Shown piece by piece: positions 16,363-24,638 of a stretch of DNA of 41,661 nt. Where the stretch lies: contig JAKVCC010000001.1 in assembly GCA_022448265.1 (NCBI GenBank), positions 1 through 41,661 of the forward strand, read 5' to 3'. The position numbers and the translations under genes were made by a program. Source of the DNA: Pirellulales bacterium. Its GTDB lineage: Bacteria > Planctomycetota > Planctomycetia > Pirellulales > Lacipirellulaceae. Within the stretch, counting starts at the first letter, position 1; the number at the start of each line of letters is the position of its first letter. Under the pieces are notes generated by a model. It made no database searches. It had not been told where the DNA came from and saw only the letters and a program-made list of their open reading frames with translations.

Positions 16363-19300
16363 TCAATTCTTGCTGATTGTTTCATCCAGGTTGAGCAGGA
16401 CGCGAGCCACGAGCGTCCAGGCGGCAAGATCCTGGGGCGTGACGGCTGCCGCTAGATCGGGAAGTTTGTCGGTGTCGCCCGTGGCGATTTCCCGCGGATT
16501 CAGCCAGCCGTCGGCCAGGCGTTTTCTATGACTCGACAACAGGTTCAGGATCTCCGTCCGCTCTGCTGCGTTGGGGGTCCTGGCCGTGCAAAGGCGAAAC
16601 GCATAGTCGGCGCGCGCGATGTCCGCGTCGCCTCCTTCTCGCAGCACCCGGAGGGCCAGCGCCCGCGCTGCCTCCACAAATATAGTCTCGTTTAATCCAG
16701 TGAGAGCTGCCAACGGCGTATTCGACACCACGCGGTGGGCACACGCAACATCTCCATTGGGACCATCAAAGGCCGACATCACCGGGTCGGGCATCGAACG
16801 CTTGCGAAATCCGTACAGGGCCCGTCGGTACCGGTCGGGGCCGGTGGCGGGCTTCCAATAACTAGGATACTGATAATTATAGTCCAGAACATTTTGGGGA
16901 ACCGGTGGAATGATGGGGGGGCCGCCAAGTTGTTGTTGCAGCAATCCAGCAGTACTCAGAGCAATATCGCGCACGACTTCCGCGTCGCAGCGGAACCGAG
17001 GTCCTCGCGTCAGCAGGCGATTGCGAGGGTCGCGCTGCAGCAACTCAGGCGAGGTATGCGAACTCTGCTGGTACGTCGCGCTGGTGACGACCCGCAGAAT
17101 CAATTGCTTTTGACTCCAGTTGTTTTGCATCAGGTCGACCGAGAGCCAGTCGAGCAGATCGCGGTACTCAGGCACCGGCGCGCGGGTGCCAAAATCTTCG
17201 GGCGTGAGTACCAGCCCTTCGCCAAAAATAGCCTGCCATATGCGATTGACGGCAACACGGGCGGTCAGCGGAGATCGATCACTGGCCAGCCACCTGGCAA
17301 ATGTCAGACGATCGGGCGCTTCGGTTGTCGGCAGCGGATGCAGTATCGCCGGTGTATGTGGTTTGACGGGCCGCTGCGGCTGGTCCCAGACGCCTCTCTC
17401 GAGCAGGTAGGTGTGGCGGCGATGTTCGGGTTCCCGTCGGGCAAGATGCAACACGGAGGTGAGCGGAGAAGGGAGGCCGTCCCACAGTGAATCGATTTTG
17501 CGATTGAGGTCGTCGCACTCGCTGAGCACCTTTCGCCAGGCTGCAAATAGCGAGGCCTGCTCGGCGCTAGTACGCTCTTTCGCGGGAACCTGGGCCGCCA
17601 AAACTGCGGCGTAATCGACTGCCTGTGCTGTGGGTTTGGGCTCCCGTGTCCAGCTCACTCGGCAGCAGCCGACCATCGCTCCCATCCGTAGCACAACCTT
17701 CCATTCGGTCTGGGGTGGTAGGTCGAGTGGGCCATCAAATTGCACCACAGCCAGCGACGCCTGATGACGGTGCGCGGGCCCGCGGTCTGCCTTCCACATT
17801 GTTTGGGTGGAGCCGTCAATTAAGAGTTGCACTGGACCGCTGACAATTTTTTCGTCCTCCGATTTTTTTTCAGGCTCAGAAAAGTCGGCACTCGCAGCGA
17901 CGAATTTCAGTTTTTCCCATTCGGTTTGATCGGGCCTGCGAACAAATACCTCCAACTCCTGGAGGCCCCACGTCCCGTCCGCACTGTGTCCAGGGCCGCG
18001 ATAGGCAAGGTCGCCGTGCGGCAGGACTTCCAAGCGGAGCGCTGTAGCTCCGCTGGCCTCCGGTTGGGCGATCATAAAAACTTCGCCGTTCACGTGACCA
18101 AGCATCAAGATTGAGTGATCCGGCAACTGGGTGGGATGGTTCAAGCCGCTTGTGCTACCCAGTTCAGTGGCCACGATTGGCGACCATGGGACCTCTTTGG
18201 CGACGAGCCGGTCTGCCCATTCCGAGAGTGCCGCTTCCCAATCGGGAACCCGTTGCTTGATTTGTTCTTCAGTCGCTTGGATGTCTTTCATTATCTCAGC
18301 AATTTCCAGGTACTGGTCATCGGAGTAGACAGCGGACTGGGCCTCGTAGGAATTGTTGAGGAATGCAAACATCCCATAGTATTCTTCGTGGGTCAGCGGG
18401 TCATATTTGTGGGTGTGGCATTGGGCACACTGGGTGGTCAATCCCATCACAGCCTTGCCGATACAATCCATGCGGTCAAACATTTCAAACATGCGGAATT
18501 GTTCGGGAACAATGGCGCCTTCTTCATTGATCATGCTATTGCGCAAAAATCCTGTGGCGTTGATTTGGGCCGGGGTGGCACCAGGGAGCAAGTCGCCGGC
18601 GATCTGTTCGATAATGAATTCGTCGTAGGGCAAATCACGGTTGTAGGCCCCGATCACCCAATCTCGCCACGCCCACTGATCACGGCGCACATCTTTTTCG
18701 TAACCGTTCGTATCCGAATAGCGGGCCACATCAAGCCAATGGCGGGCCCACTTTTCGCCAAACCGCTCATCTTTCAGCAGCGCGCGAGCCGTGGCAGCGA
18801 AGCCATGTTTGCGAAAATATTTCAGCTCATCTGGGGTGGGCGGAATTCCAATCAGGTCGAGAAACAAGCGCCGGCAAAGCGTAAAGTCGTTGGCGGGCGG
18901 CGATGGGGTGAGATGCATCGCTTGCAATTTTTTTGCCACAAAATGATCGACCGGGTGGGCCGGAAAGTCGGGGTCTAAAGGCGCTTGGGCCGGCAGCTCA
19001 AACGCCCAGTGGGGTTGATATTCGGCTCCTTCGGCAATCCAGCGCTGGAGCAAAGACTTTTGTTCTTGAGAGAGCTGTTTGTTGGTGGCAGGGGGCGGCA
19101 TGACCACGTCGGGGTCGTCCGAGAAGATGCGCGCGATGAGTTCGCTCAGCTCTGGATGCTGGGGAACAATCGCAGGCTCTTCCGAGTCGCCGCCAGCCAA
19201 GGCAGCTGCGCGAATATCCAGCCGCAGGCTAGCCTGCCGCGCCTCGGGATCGACGCCGTGACAGTCCGCGCAATTTTCCGCCAGGATGGGTTGAATATCG

Positions 19301-19425
19301 TGCTGAAAGTCGACCTTGGTCTGGGCGGCCAGGGGGCCGGACGCCGCGGCCGTCGCGAGCAGAATCAGTACGAACGCACGAAAAAAAAATTGTGTTCGGC
19401 AGGATTGTGCAGTCGCAACCATCAT
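16363..19425 (-). CDS. PSD1 family protein: cytochrome c-like plus DUF1549 and DUF1553 (second copy)
   Basis: A 1020-residue exported protein with a signal segment (about 14-34), a cytochrome c-type motif CADCH (52-56), DUF1549 ending in a second CAQCH with THKYDP, and C-terminal DUF1553 (FARWLASDRSPLTARV, NRIWQAIFG, EDFG). Between DUF1549 and DUF1553 is a long beta-rich insert (about 420-590) with LRLEVLPHGDL and LQELEVFVRRP, resembling a discoidin (F5/8 type C) carbohydrate-binding module. This insert is longer than in the copy at 8244, so the two pairs may target different ligands. The gene is 7 bp before DUF1501. Upstream is a 960-bp gene-poor stretch. Confidence 0.9.
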   Translation of the reverse strand: MMVATAQSCRTQFFFRAFVLILLATAAASGPLAAQTKVDFQHDIQPILAENCADCHGVDPEARQASLRLDIRAAALAGGDSEEPAIVPQHPELSELIARIFSDDPDVVMPPPATNKQLSQEQKSLLQRWIAEGAEYQPHWAFELPAQAPLDPDFPAHPVDHFVAKKLQAMHLTPSPPANDFTLCRRLFLDLIGIPPTPDELKYFRKHGFAATARALLKDERFGEKWARHWLDVARYSDTNGYEKDVRRDQWAWRDWVIGAYNRDLPYDEFIIEQIAGDLLPGATPAQINATGFLRNSMINEEGAIVPEQFRMFEMFDRMDCIGKAVMGLTTQCAQCHTHKYDPLTHEEYYGMFAFLNNSYEAQSAVYSDDQYLEIAEIMKDIQATEEQIKQRVPDWEAALSEWADRLVAKEVPWSPIVATELGSTSGLNHPTQLPDHSILMLGHVNGEVFMIAQPEASGATALRLEVLPHGDLAYRGPGHSADGTWGLQELEVFVRRPDQTEWEKLKFVAASADFSEPEKKSEDEKIVSGPVQLLIDGSTQTMWKADRGPAHRHQASLAVVQFDGPLDLPPQTEWKVVLRMGAMVGCCRVSWTREPKPTAQAVDYAAVLAAQVPAKERTSAEQASLFAAWRKVLSECDDLNRKIDSLWDGLPSPLTSVLHLARREPEHRRHTYLLERGVWDQPQRPVKPHTPAILHPLPTTEAPDRLTFARWLASDRSPLTARVAVNRIWQAIFGEGLVLTPEDFGTRAPVPEYRDLLDWLSVDLMQNNWSQKQLILRVVTSATYQQSSHTSPELLQRDPRNRLLTRGPRFRCDAEVVRDIALSTAGLLQQQLGGPPIIPPVPQNVLDYNYQYPSYWKPATGPDRYRRALYGFRKRSMPDPVMSAFDGPNGDVACAHRVVSNTPLAALTGLNETIFVEAARALALRVLREGGDADIARADYAFRLCTARTPNAAERTEILNLLSSHRKRLADGWLNPREIATGDTDKLPDLAAAVTPQDLAAWTLVARVLLNLDETISKN

Positions 19426-19681
19426 ATCTGACAGGGCCTATTCTAGTTGCCGATCTCCAGGCTGGATCGACCAACCCTGGGTGCTCCCACATAAAGCGGT
19501 GGGTACTAGATCTATAATAACGTTTTTATTTTAGAATAGGTAGAAAATTTTATGGATGAGCTGCGCGAACCCGTGAACTTGCAGATGGATTCTGTGCAAT
19601 GGATGAGCATAGCAGGCGAGTATTGTCTTCGCGTTAGCGATATGCCCCATAAAGACGATTGTCGTTATTGCAGGCCGTGTG

Positions 19682-19843
19682 ATGATCGCGCAGGATGAGG
19701 GCCTGTTTTGGCAGAAGCTGTTCCGATGGGACGGCCACTTGTGGTGCGTTTGTCATGTGGCCCATGATATTTGCATTGGCCAAGCTGGCTACATTCACGC
19801 ATGCGATCTGTATCGGATCAATCGGCTAAAGCAGCTTACTTAA
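19682..19843 (+). CDS. Small ORF with Cys/His cluster, hypothetical
   Basis: A 53-codon frame starts at ATG 19682 with AGG 7 bases upstream and ends at TAA 19843. Its centre, GHLWCVCHVAHDICIG, holds three Cys and two His (C22, C24, H25, H28, C31), a pattern that could bind a metal. I do not recognise the family. The frame is open for 23 further codons upstream without a conventional ATG. Part of the coding sequence is echoed at 21909-21959, where an in-frame stop interrupts it. It could be a real small protein or a remnant of a longer gene. Confidence 0.3.
   Translation: MIAQDEGLFWQKLFRWDGHLWCVCHVAHDICIGQAGYIHACDLYRINRLKQLT
19727..19777 (+). repeat. 51-bp diverged repeat, copy A
   Basis: Aligned without gaps to 21909-21959, 37 of 51 positions match. 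The core contains an imperfect dyad (TCATG/CATGA) that is a longer ATCATGC/GCATGAT dyad in copy B. The piece lies about 300 bp upstream of the PSD1 gene start. It may be a shared regulatory site or the trace of duplicated coding sequence. Confidence 0.4.
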
Positions 19844-20389
19844 GTAAAGGCGATCGTTCTGAGTAAATTGCGTCTCAACAGGCCTCTTGCCAAAGAGGAC
19901 GTTTGTCCGAACCTGGATTGACTCGGTTTCATCGCTTCCAGAAAGGACAGGCGGCCCTCGCGATCAACTCGCGGTGGGCGTGCCAGTCGCAGCGCGGCAA
20001 CCGAGAGATTTACAAGGGTTGGAGATCTGCCGATAAGGATCCGGGGCGTGACGACAAAAACGAACTTGGAATCGCGTAATTCCCGACGAGCCCTGTGATG
20101 GTAAAAGATCGCTTTATACAGCTTGATTCGATGTCAATAAAGTTGATTTATTCAGCTCAAACAGTTGTCGTGTGAGCCCTGCATAAAAGCGATGGGCAAG
20201 CGGGCTTGGGCTGGTTTTGTGCTGACCCAAGCGACTGACTGCGCAGCAGGAAAATAAGCTCTCGAACATATGTGGCTTAGACCGTGAATAGCCTACGTAT
20301 TGGCAAGCCATCTGGAACTGAGGTTAATAGGTCGTCCGTGCGCCGATGTTTCACTCGGAATGAGCGACCCGTCGTTGGATAAGTCGCCG

Positions 20390-20842
20390 TCATTTAGACG
20401 GAAGATCGTAGTCCTTTTCATTTTCGCCAAGCTTTACGTCTAGCCGCAACTCGGTTTTGCTGTTGAACTTTTCCGGCAAGACCTCCGCCATTATCGGCTG
20501 AACAGGACTGTCTGGGGTGTTATACAGTTTTTGTTCGCCCACCTTTTTCGGTACACGGATCTGCACCTTGTGGGTTCCGGGTGGCACGTCGTCGGCAATG
20601 TACTTGCCGTCGGTGATTGCGGCTCCCGCAGTGCCCGACTGGCCATCCACCGGTATAAAAGTGATGGCACCCAATTTCGCAGGTACTCCATCGACCTTTA
20701 TCGTTCCACGGACGACACCCACAGTGGGCTCAGGGCAGCCAGCGAGAATTACCACGGGAAGTAAAAAAACCAGTCGCCACGGGTAAGTGATTCTGCCTTT
20801 TTTGGCTGACAGTCGGCCGCTTGTTGTTTCAAGATATTGCAT
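20390..20842 (-). CDS. Lipoprotein, carboxypeptidase-regulatory-like domain
   Basis: A 150-residue protein with a basic N-terminus, a hydrophobic segment (about 22-35) and a clear lipobox LAGC with lipidated Cys at C36. The mature part has the beta-sandwich pattern VVRGTIKVDGVPAKLGAITFIPV, then GKYIADDVPPGTHKVQIRVP, as in transthyretin-like or carboxypeptidase-regulatory domains. It starts 3 bp after the stop of the DUF1559 gene at 20846, so the two are one transcription unit. A membrane-anchored partner of the DUF1559 protein is plausible, but no function is known. Confidence 0.82.
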   Translation of the reverse strand: MQYLETTSGRLSAKKGRITYPWRLVFLLPVVILAGCPEPTVGVVRGTIKVDGVPAKLGAITFIPVDGQSGTAGAAITDGKYIADDVPPGTHKVQIRVPKKVGEQKLYNTPDSPVQPIMAEVLPEKFNSKTELRLDVKLGENEKDYDLPSK

Positions 20843-20845
20843 AGT

Positions 20846-21769
20846 TTACTCAATTATTCCATTGGCTCCTTCAGCATTCATAGAACCCATCTCTTGCCAG
20901 GGCGCCAGCGCAATGTCATCGGACACGAACCGAACCGACCCGTCACACATGGAGGCATTTACTCCACCTGAATGGCGACTGCGGGCGGCGGCATGCATAT
21001 CCTTCCAAGGGCCGTTAATCACAGGCATCATTGGATCGCCAGTTTGCCGATGCCAAGGGACTAGGTCGGGAGCTGAAGTATTGGGAGTCAGCAATGTGGA
21101 GAATCTGCAGATTGCCCCGTCGTTTTGGATGTCACCGCGCCAATCATTGTCATGTGCACTCCAAGCCCTGAGTACTTCCGACATCATTAATGTATTAGAA
21201 GTGCCATCCACAATTTCCGCAAACCTGGTGCGCCGTGGTAGCTTGTCGTTCCCGCCGATAACTGAAAACGGAGCAATGCCGGTCGGCTCATCTTTTTGAC
21301 AGTAGGTAGAATTGCCCCAGTTGACGACATAGTTGCCACGACGTCGCTGGTAGTGCCCTGCAGTTTGATCGGAGCCATCCGGATCGCTTGGACAATAGTA
21401 CATCGTCACGTACTGGCCGGTTAGCCCGTCAAGAGTGCCCGCAATCGTGTTGGGCGGGGCATGAAAATGATTGCGGAGATCGTTGGCACTATCCAAGCCT
21501 GTTTGTTCTATGAAAGGCCAGAGGTGCATAACCCAAGTTTGCCGAGGAAAACCCGTTGAGCCGATTGGCAATGTGCCGCGTGATGTGTTGTGGAGATGCA
21601 TCGCGATACCCCACTGCTTCAGGTAATTCACACATTGGGTGCGCCGGGCAGCCGCGCGGGCGGCTTGAACGGCTGGCAACAGGAGCGCAATTAGAACGCC
21701 AATAATCGCGATCACGACCAGGAGTTCGACGAGTGTGAATCCGATGTGTGGTTTTCTTTGGGTGGCCAT
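20846..21769 (-). CDS. DUF1559 protein with prepilin-type N-terminus
   Basis: A 307-residue DUF1559 protein, shorter than the other copies. The leader [16 protein letters not shown] gives a prepilin peptidase site near G10/F11, followed by the family segment [19 protein letters not shown]. The C-terminal signature is HSGGVNASMCDGSVRF. A central WVMHLWPFIEQ matches WMMHTYPYLEQ in the copy at 27318, so these two are closer paralogues than the rest. It is followed directly by a lipoprotein gene (3 bp). The upstream region contains copy B of the 51-bp repeat, 140 bp before the start. Confidence 0.9.
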   Translation of the reverse strand: MATQRKPHIGFTLVELLVVIAIIGVLIALLLPAVQAARAAARRTQCVNYLKQWGIAMHLHNTSRGTLPIGSTGFPRQTWVMHLWPFIEQTGLDSANDLRNHFHAPPNTIAGTLDGLTGQYVTMYYCPSDPDGSDQTAGHYQRRRGNYVVNWGNSTYCQKDEPTGIAPFSVIGGNDKLPRRTRFAEIVDGTSNTLMMSEVLRAWSAHDNDWRGDIQNDGAICRFSTLLTPNTSAPDLVPWHRQTGDPMMPVINGPWKDMHAAARSRHSGGVNASMCDGSVRFVSDDIALAPWQEMGSMNAEGANGIIE

Positions 21770-21908
21770 GGACCAATTTTTTTATTGCTAGTTGAGAATT
21801 ATAGAAGCGAAGCGTCGTGTAGCGGCCAATTGTACAAGCTAAGCCTATCTGCAGGGACTGGAAAAACACGTACTTGGTTTGATAACTCCGGGGGATGTGG
21901 TTTTGTTT

Positions 21909-21959
21909 TGGCGGGGCCGCTTTTAGTGCGTTTATCATGCAGAGCATGATGCCTGCATT
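21909..21959 (+). repeat. 51-bp diverged repeat, copy B
   Basis: It is 37/51 identical to 19727-19777. It includes a perfect 7-bp dyad ATCATGC-AGA-GCATGAT at about 21926-21942. In the frame matching the small ORF of copy A it reads W-R-G-R-F-stop-CVYHAEHDACI, so if it was once coding it is broken. It is 140 bp upstream of the DUF1559 start at 21769. Confidence 0.4.
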
Positions 21960-22000
21960 ATAGCAAATACTGGTGGCGATGAGTAATGACGGATTCGATG

Positions 22001-22609
22001 TCATTCGCGGAGATTGAGGACAAGTTCTCCCGTTAGGTTTGCGATTTCACGGCCTAGTACTGTTTGGGTGTTGTATTTGGCAGGAATCTCGACGTGTGGG
22101 CTGGTAATCTTGATTCGGTAGAACCCGGGCGACGCACCGGGGATTTTGTGCGAAGCGTCAGGCATCCTGAGCCCGGCTCTCCCCCGCTTGCTAGTCGTGC
22201 CGACGCAGGACCTCACGCTGTCGCCCAGGAATTTTTCCGGCTCAAATATTACCGTTGCGCCCGCTAGTGGGGCCCCCTTGTAGGTGACCCGGCAGCTGAT
22301 CCCGGTAATAAGACCCACCTCGGTCTCTTGCCACTCTCGGATTCTTGCGGCGACCTCTTCCGCCGACACGGCTCCGTCGCTATCGGTGTCAAGATTCGCG
22401 ATTGCTGAGTGCAGCGACGGCGCATCTTTCAGCTCGTTGGCGCCTATCGTACCATCCCCATTTGCGTCGTACTGCTCCATGGCGGCAAGACCTGCCGCGT
22501 ACGCGTCGATGGAAATTGAAGGCACCCGCTGCGGTCCGTCTGAACAGCCGGACAAGCATAAGAAGAAAAGCAGCAAATGGGCCAAGTTCGGCGATGACTT
22601 ATCAGACAT
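22001..22609 (-). CDS. Lipoprotein with two EF-hands and a carboxypeptidase-regulatory-like domain
   Basis: A 202-residue protein. ATG 22609 is chosen because a strong AAGGAGG (22621-22627 region) lies 9 bases upstream; a longer frame from 22642 has no such site. The lipobox is LSGC with lipidated C22. Two canonical EF-hand calcium loops follow: DANGDGTIGANE (48-59) and DTDSDGAVSAEE (74-85). A beta-sandwich repeat then runs from about 108 (RVTYKGAPLAGATVIFEP) with GFYRIKITSP near the end. I infer a surface-anchored calcium-binding protein. It is 123 bp after the DUF1559 gene at 22733 on the same strand, repeating the DUF1559-lipoprotein pairing. The EF-hand plus regulatory-domain combination is uncommon among its neighbours. 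Confidence 0.83.
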   Translation of the reverse strand: MSDKSSPNLAHLLLFFLCLSGCSDGPQRVPSISIDAYAAGLAAMEQYDANGDGTIGANELKDAPSLHSAIANLDTDSDGAVSAEEVAARIREWQETEVGLITGISCRVTYKGAPLAGATVIFEPEKFLGDSVRSCVGTTSKRGRAGLRMPDASHKIPGASPGFYRIKITSPHVEIPAKYNTQTVLGREIANLTGELVLNLRE

Positions 22610-22732
22610 TCTCAGAGGCCTCCTTGAATCAAACGGCGACATGGCTCGCCGCCAGGGTTTCGGGACATCGTTCTTTTACTGTACGCCGCCAGGACAGGCG
22701 TCGTGAGTCGATCTTCCCCAGCGAAGCAATCG

Positions 22733-23731
22733 CTAGCCCGCGTCAACCGGCAGGCCGTCTTTTCGGTTGCCGAGCCGCCGGTGGATTTCTTCGTCGATCG
22801 AATAGGAGATGCTACGGACTGAACCGTCACAGAACGCAGCGTTCATGAGGCCGGCATGGGCGCTGCCGAAACCGTTGCGACCCCACACGCCAGGCGTGTC
22901 GGGAAGCGGTGGCAAGAGGAGCTCGACGCCGTCACCTGTCCAGCGAACGATATCCTCGTTAAAACCCATGTACATGTTTTCGTTGTCGCCGGAATCCGTG
23001 CCCGTGCTGTATTTGTCAGGATTGAGGTATTTTTCGGCGACCATGTAAGTGTTGCTCGTGCCGTCCGTTATCTGGCGCATGCCGACGTTGCTGCGACCAT
23101 ACATGATCCCGGTGGCAGTGCTCTGGTCCGGCCATGAGAACCTGGCTTCGACGGCGTAACTGTTCGGGCCGGTGCCGTAGGGGAAAATGTTCTCGCCTCC
23201 ATTTGCCGCATAGTCGGAGCGGGCCACGTCGGCGGTGCTGGCGGTGTGGTTCGGTTCGCGCAAATGTTTGTAGATCGTCCCAGCTGGATAGGTGGTGGCC
23301 GGGCGTCGAGACGGGCAATTGAGTGTCTCCAGCGGCGTCCCGATGCGTATGGAGTTGGCCTGTTCCCGGGCGTCCCCGGTAGTACCGGCGCCCAGGTCAT
23401 GCAAGGTCTGCTGCTCAATGAATGGCAGGATGTTGTAGGCCCAGCCACCAGGTTGCGCCTCGCCGAAGCCCCGGTCGGGGTCACCCACCCACAGAAATCC
23501 CCAGCCGCCGCTGGGAAAGTGGCTGTGTACATCGTGATGGCTCATTGAGCCCAACCCTATCTGTTTCAGATGGTTTAGGCACTGTGTCCGCCGCGCCGCC
23601 TCACGAGCCGCCTGCACAGCCGGCAAGAGTAGCGCGACCAAAACGCCAATGATGGCAATCACGACCAAGAGCTCGACCAGAGTAAAGCCGACTCGAAGCC
23701 TGGTTTTTTTAGACGTGGCTGCGCATGCCAT
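22733..23731 (-). CDS. DUF1559 protein with prepilin-type N-terminus
   Basis: A 332-residue DUF1559 protein with leader [16 protein letters not shown] (site near G15/F16), the [19 protein letters not shown] segment, SGGWGFLWVG, a conserved TDGTSNTYMVAEKYLNPD and the C-terminal AAFCDGSVRSI. It is closely similar to the copy at 26160, which shares GGWG, PGGWA, LEQQ or IEQQ, CPSRR and KYLNPD; the two flank the epimerase locus. The ribosome binding site is unusual: a GA dinucleotide run ends in GAGAGG 7 bases before ATG 23731 (see the repeat entry), so repeat length could affect translation. Confidence 0.9.
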   Translation of the reverse strand: MACAATSKKTRLRVGFTLVELLVVIAIIGVLVALLLPAVQAAREAARRTQCLNHLKQIGLGSMSHHDVHSHFPSGGWGFLWVGDPDRGFGEAQPGGWAYNILPFIEQQTLHDLGAGTTGDAREQANSIRIGTPLETLNCPSRRPATTYPAGTIYKHLREPNHTASTADVARSDYAANGGENIFPYGTGPNSYAVEARFSWPDQSTATGIMYGRSNVGMRQITDGTSNTYMVAEKYLNPDKYSTGTDSGDNENMYMGFNEDIVRWTGDGVELLLPPLPDTPGVWGRNGFGSAHAGLMNAAFCDGSVRSISYSIDEEIHRRLGNRKDGLPVDAG

Positions 23732-23738
23732 TTAGTAG

Positions 23739-23762
23739 CCTCTCTCTCTCTCTCTCTCTCTC
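23739..23762 (-). repeat. (GA)11 microsatellite forming the ribosome binding site
   Basis: On the + strand 23741-23762 is (TC)11 preceded by CC and followed by an imperfect GCTCTCGC. On the coding (-) strand this reads as a GA run ending in GAGG, 7 bases before the DUF1559 ATG at 23731. Simple repeats of this length are rare in bacterial genomes and are prone to slipped-strand length change. Here the tract itself supplies the Shine-Dalgarno-like sequence. Confidence 0.85.
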
Positions 23763-24290
23763 GCTCTCGCTGTATAAGTATAAGGAGTACGGCAGTATTG
23801 TAGCACCCATCTGTCCGGATTTCCAGTTGTCTTGTGAAGAAGAGGCATGGGCTTATGATCGAAATTAGCCCTTGGATCAGTTCGCGATCAGCTGTTTTTT
23901 AAGGTGTGATTCAACGATGCCCTGGGCGCTGCGTATGCTGAGGAGATGTCATGGGTTGCCAGAGAATGGAAAGCACCAAACAGAAATTAACCGATGACAT
24001 GCCATCCGGTCTTATCGCGCGCCGCCGGCGCGAGGAGTCGGTTGCTTTACGCCGAACGAGAACCTTCGATTTACTGCCCGATAGGGTACTGAGCGGGTCG
24101 ATCCGGCATACCGGCGCCGCAGCAAATCCTCAGTGTTTGTCGTGTCGAATTCGAAGAGTTTTTGAAACTTGCGACGCGGAGTTGGAATCCGTGGCCTCCA
24201 ATGGTACTATCAATCCATTGCTAGGTTGTATCGTCGCCGCTGGTGTATCAGCAAACAAGGATTTTGGTAAATGGAGAATGCTAGATTTGA
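23763..24290. other. Intergenic region with a possible ORF and eroded coding sequence
   Basis: No confident intact gene. A rightward 115-codon frame at 23951-24298 has a good ribosome site (AGGAG at 23941-23945, 5 bases before ATG) but no recognisable domain in its Arg-rich first half. Its last 50 codons (GCIVAAGVSANKDFGKWRMLDL) may be an out-of-frame continuation of the lyase remnant that follows, since they fit loosely upstream of it. I read the stretch as probable decayed sequence, with the small ORF not excluded. Confidence 0.4.
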
Positions 24291-24612
24291 AGGCCTGATC
24301 GCCGTGGCGATCTTGTCGAAGCCCGATGGTGCCAGTTGCAAGCGGTGAAAATGATTCGGGTGCTTGCTACTTATCCACTTTACACGGTGCTGCGGGCAGC
24401 CATGCAATGGATTGGTTTTGATTGTGGCGAATGCTGGCTTCCCAACCGCAAGGCTTCCCAACCGCAATATGACAGCCCAGGAAACGTCCGAACTTAAGGG
24501 TAAGCTCGATGCCCCTCGTTTCTTTGAATGGGCGACTGCCACCTCGAGCACAGCGAGCCTTGATTCAGCTGGTGTGGCCAGCCGGGCTCTGGTTCTGGGT
24601 GTCCCGCGCTAA
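24291..24612 (+). pseudogene. 3' remnant of an N-acetylneuraminate lyase/DHDPS-family gene, frameshifted by a 16-bp duplication
   Basis: From 24291 the frame reads RRGDLVEARWCQLQAVKM, then YPLYTVLRAAMQWIGFDCG, which is the typical C-terminal helix region of the DHDPS/N-acetylneuraminate lyase family. The frame then hits an early TAA at 24497. A tandem duplication of 16 bp (24436-24451 and 24452-24467) is the cause: with one copy removed, the frame continues CWLPNRNMTAQETSELKGKL and then DAPRFFEW, a lyase-like tail, to TAA 24610-24612. A TGA at 24288 and the lack of an upstream catalytic domain show that the 5' part is also lost. It lies 26 bp before the epimerase gene, the usual partner of such a lyase in amino-sugar catabolism. 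Confidence 0.68.
24436..24467. repeat. Perfect 16-bp tandem duplication
   Basis: The unit GGCTTCCCAACCGCAA occurs twice head to tail with no mismatch. Because 16 is not a multiple of 3, it shifts the reading frame of the lyase remnant. The lack of divergence between copies suggests that the duplication is recent, or at least later than the loss of the gene's 5' part cannot be excluded. Confidence 0.9.
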
Positions 24613-24638
24613 TATCAGCGTTGCATGATGAGGCTATC

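Larger units (their letters stand above)
19426..20389. other. Gene-poor stretch of about 960 bp
   Basis: No confidently assigned gene. It carries the upstream region of PSD1 (near 19430-19550, AT-rich), a 53-codon frame with Cys/His clustering (listed separately), one copy of a 51-bp diverged repeat (listed separately), and a CCTCTT/AAGAGG hairpin at about 19878-19893 lacking a T-run. A second frame around 19862-20080 is open for some 70 codons but has no good start codon or known motif. The stretch may hold decayed genes. Confidence 0.5.

Noticed and set aside
19878-19893. Hairpin CCTCTT-GCCA-AAGAGG
   Set aside because: A six-base stem with no following T-run on either strand; not called a terminator.
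20114-20311. Leftward 65-codon frame downstream of a lipoprotein gene
   Set aside because: No recognisable motif and no ribosome site; likely chance.
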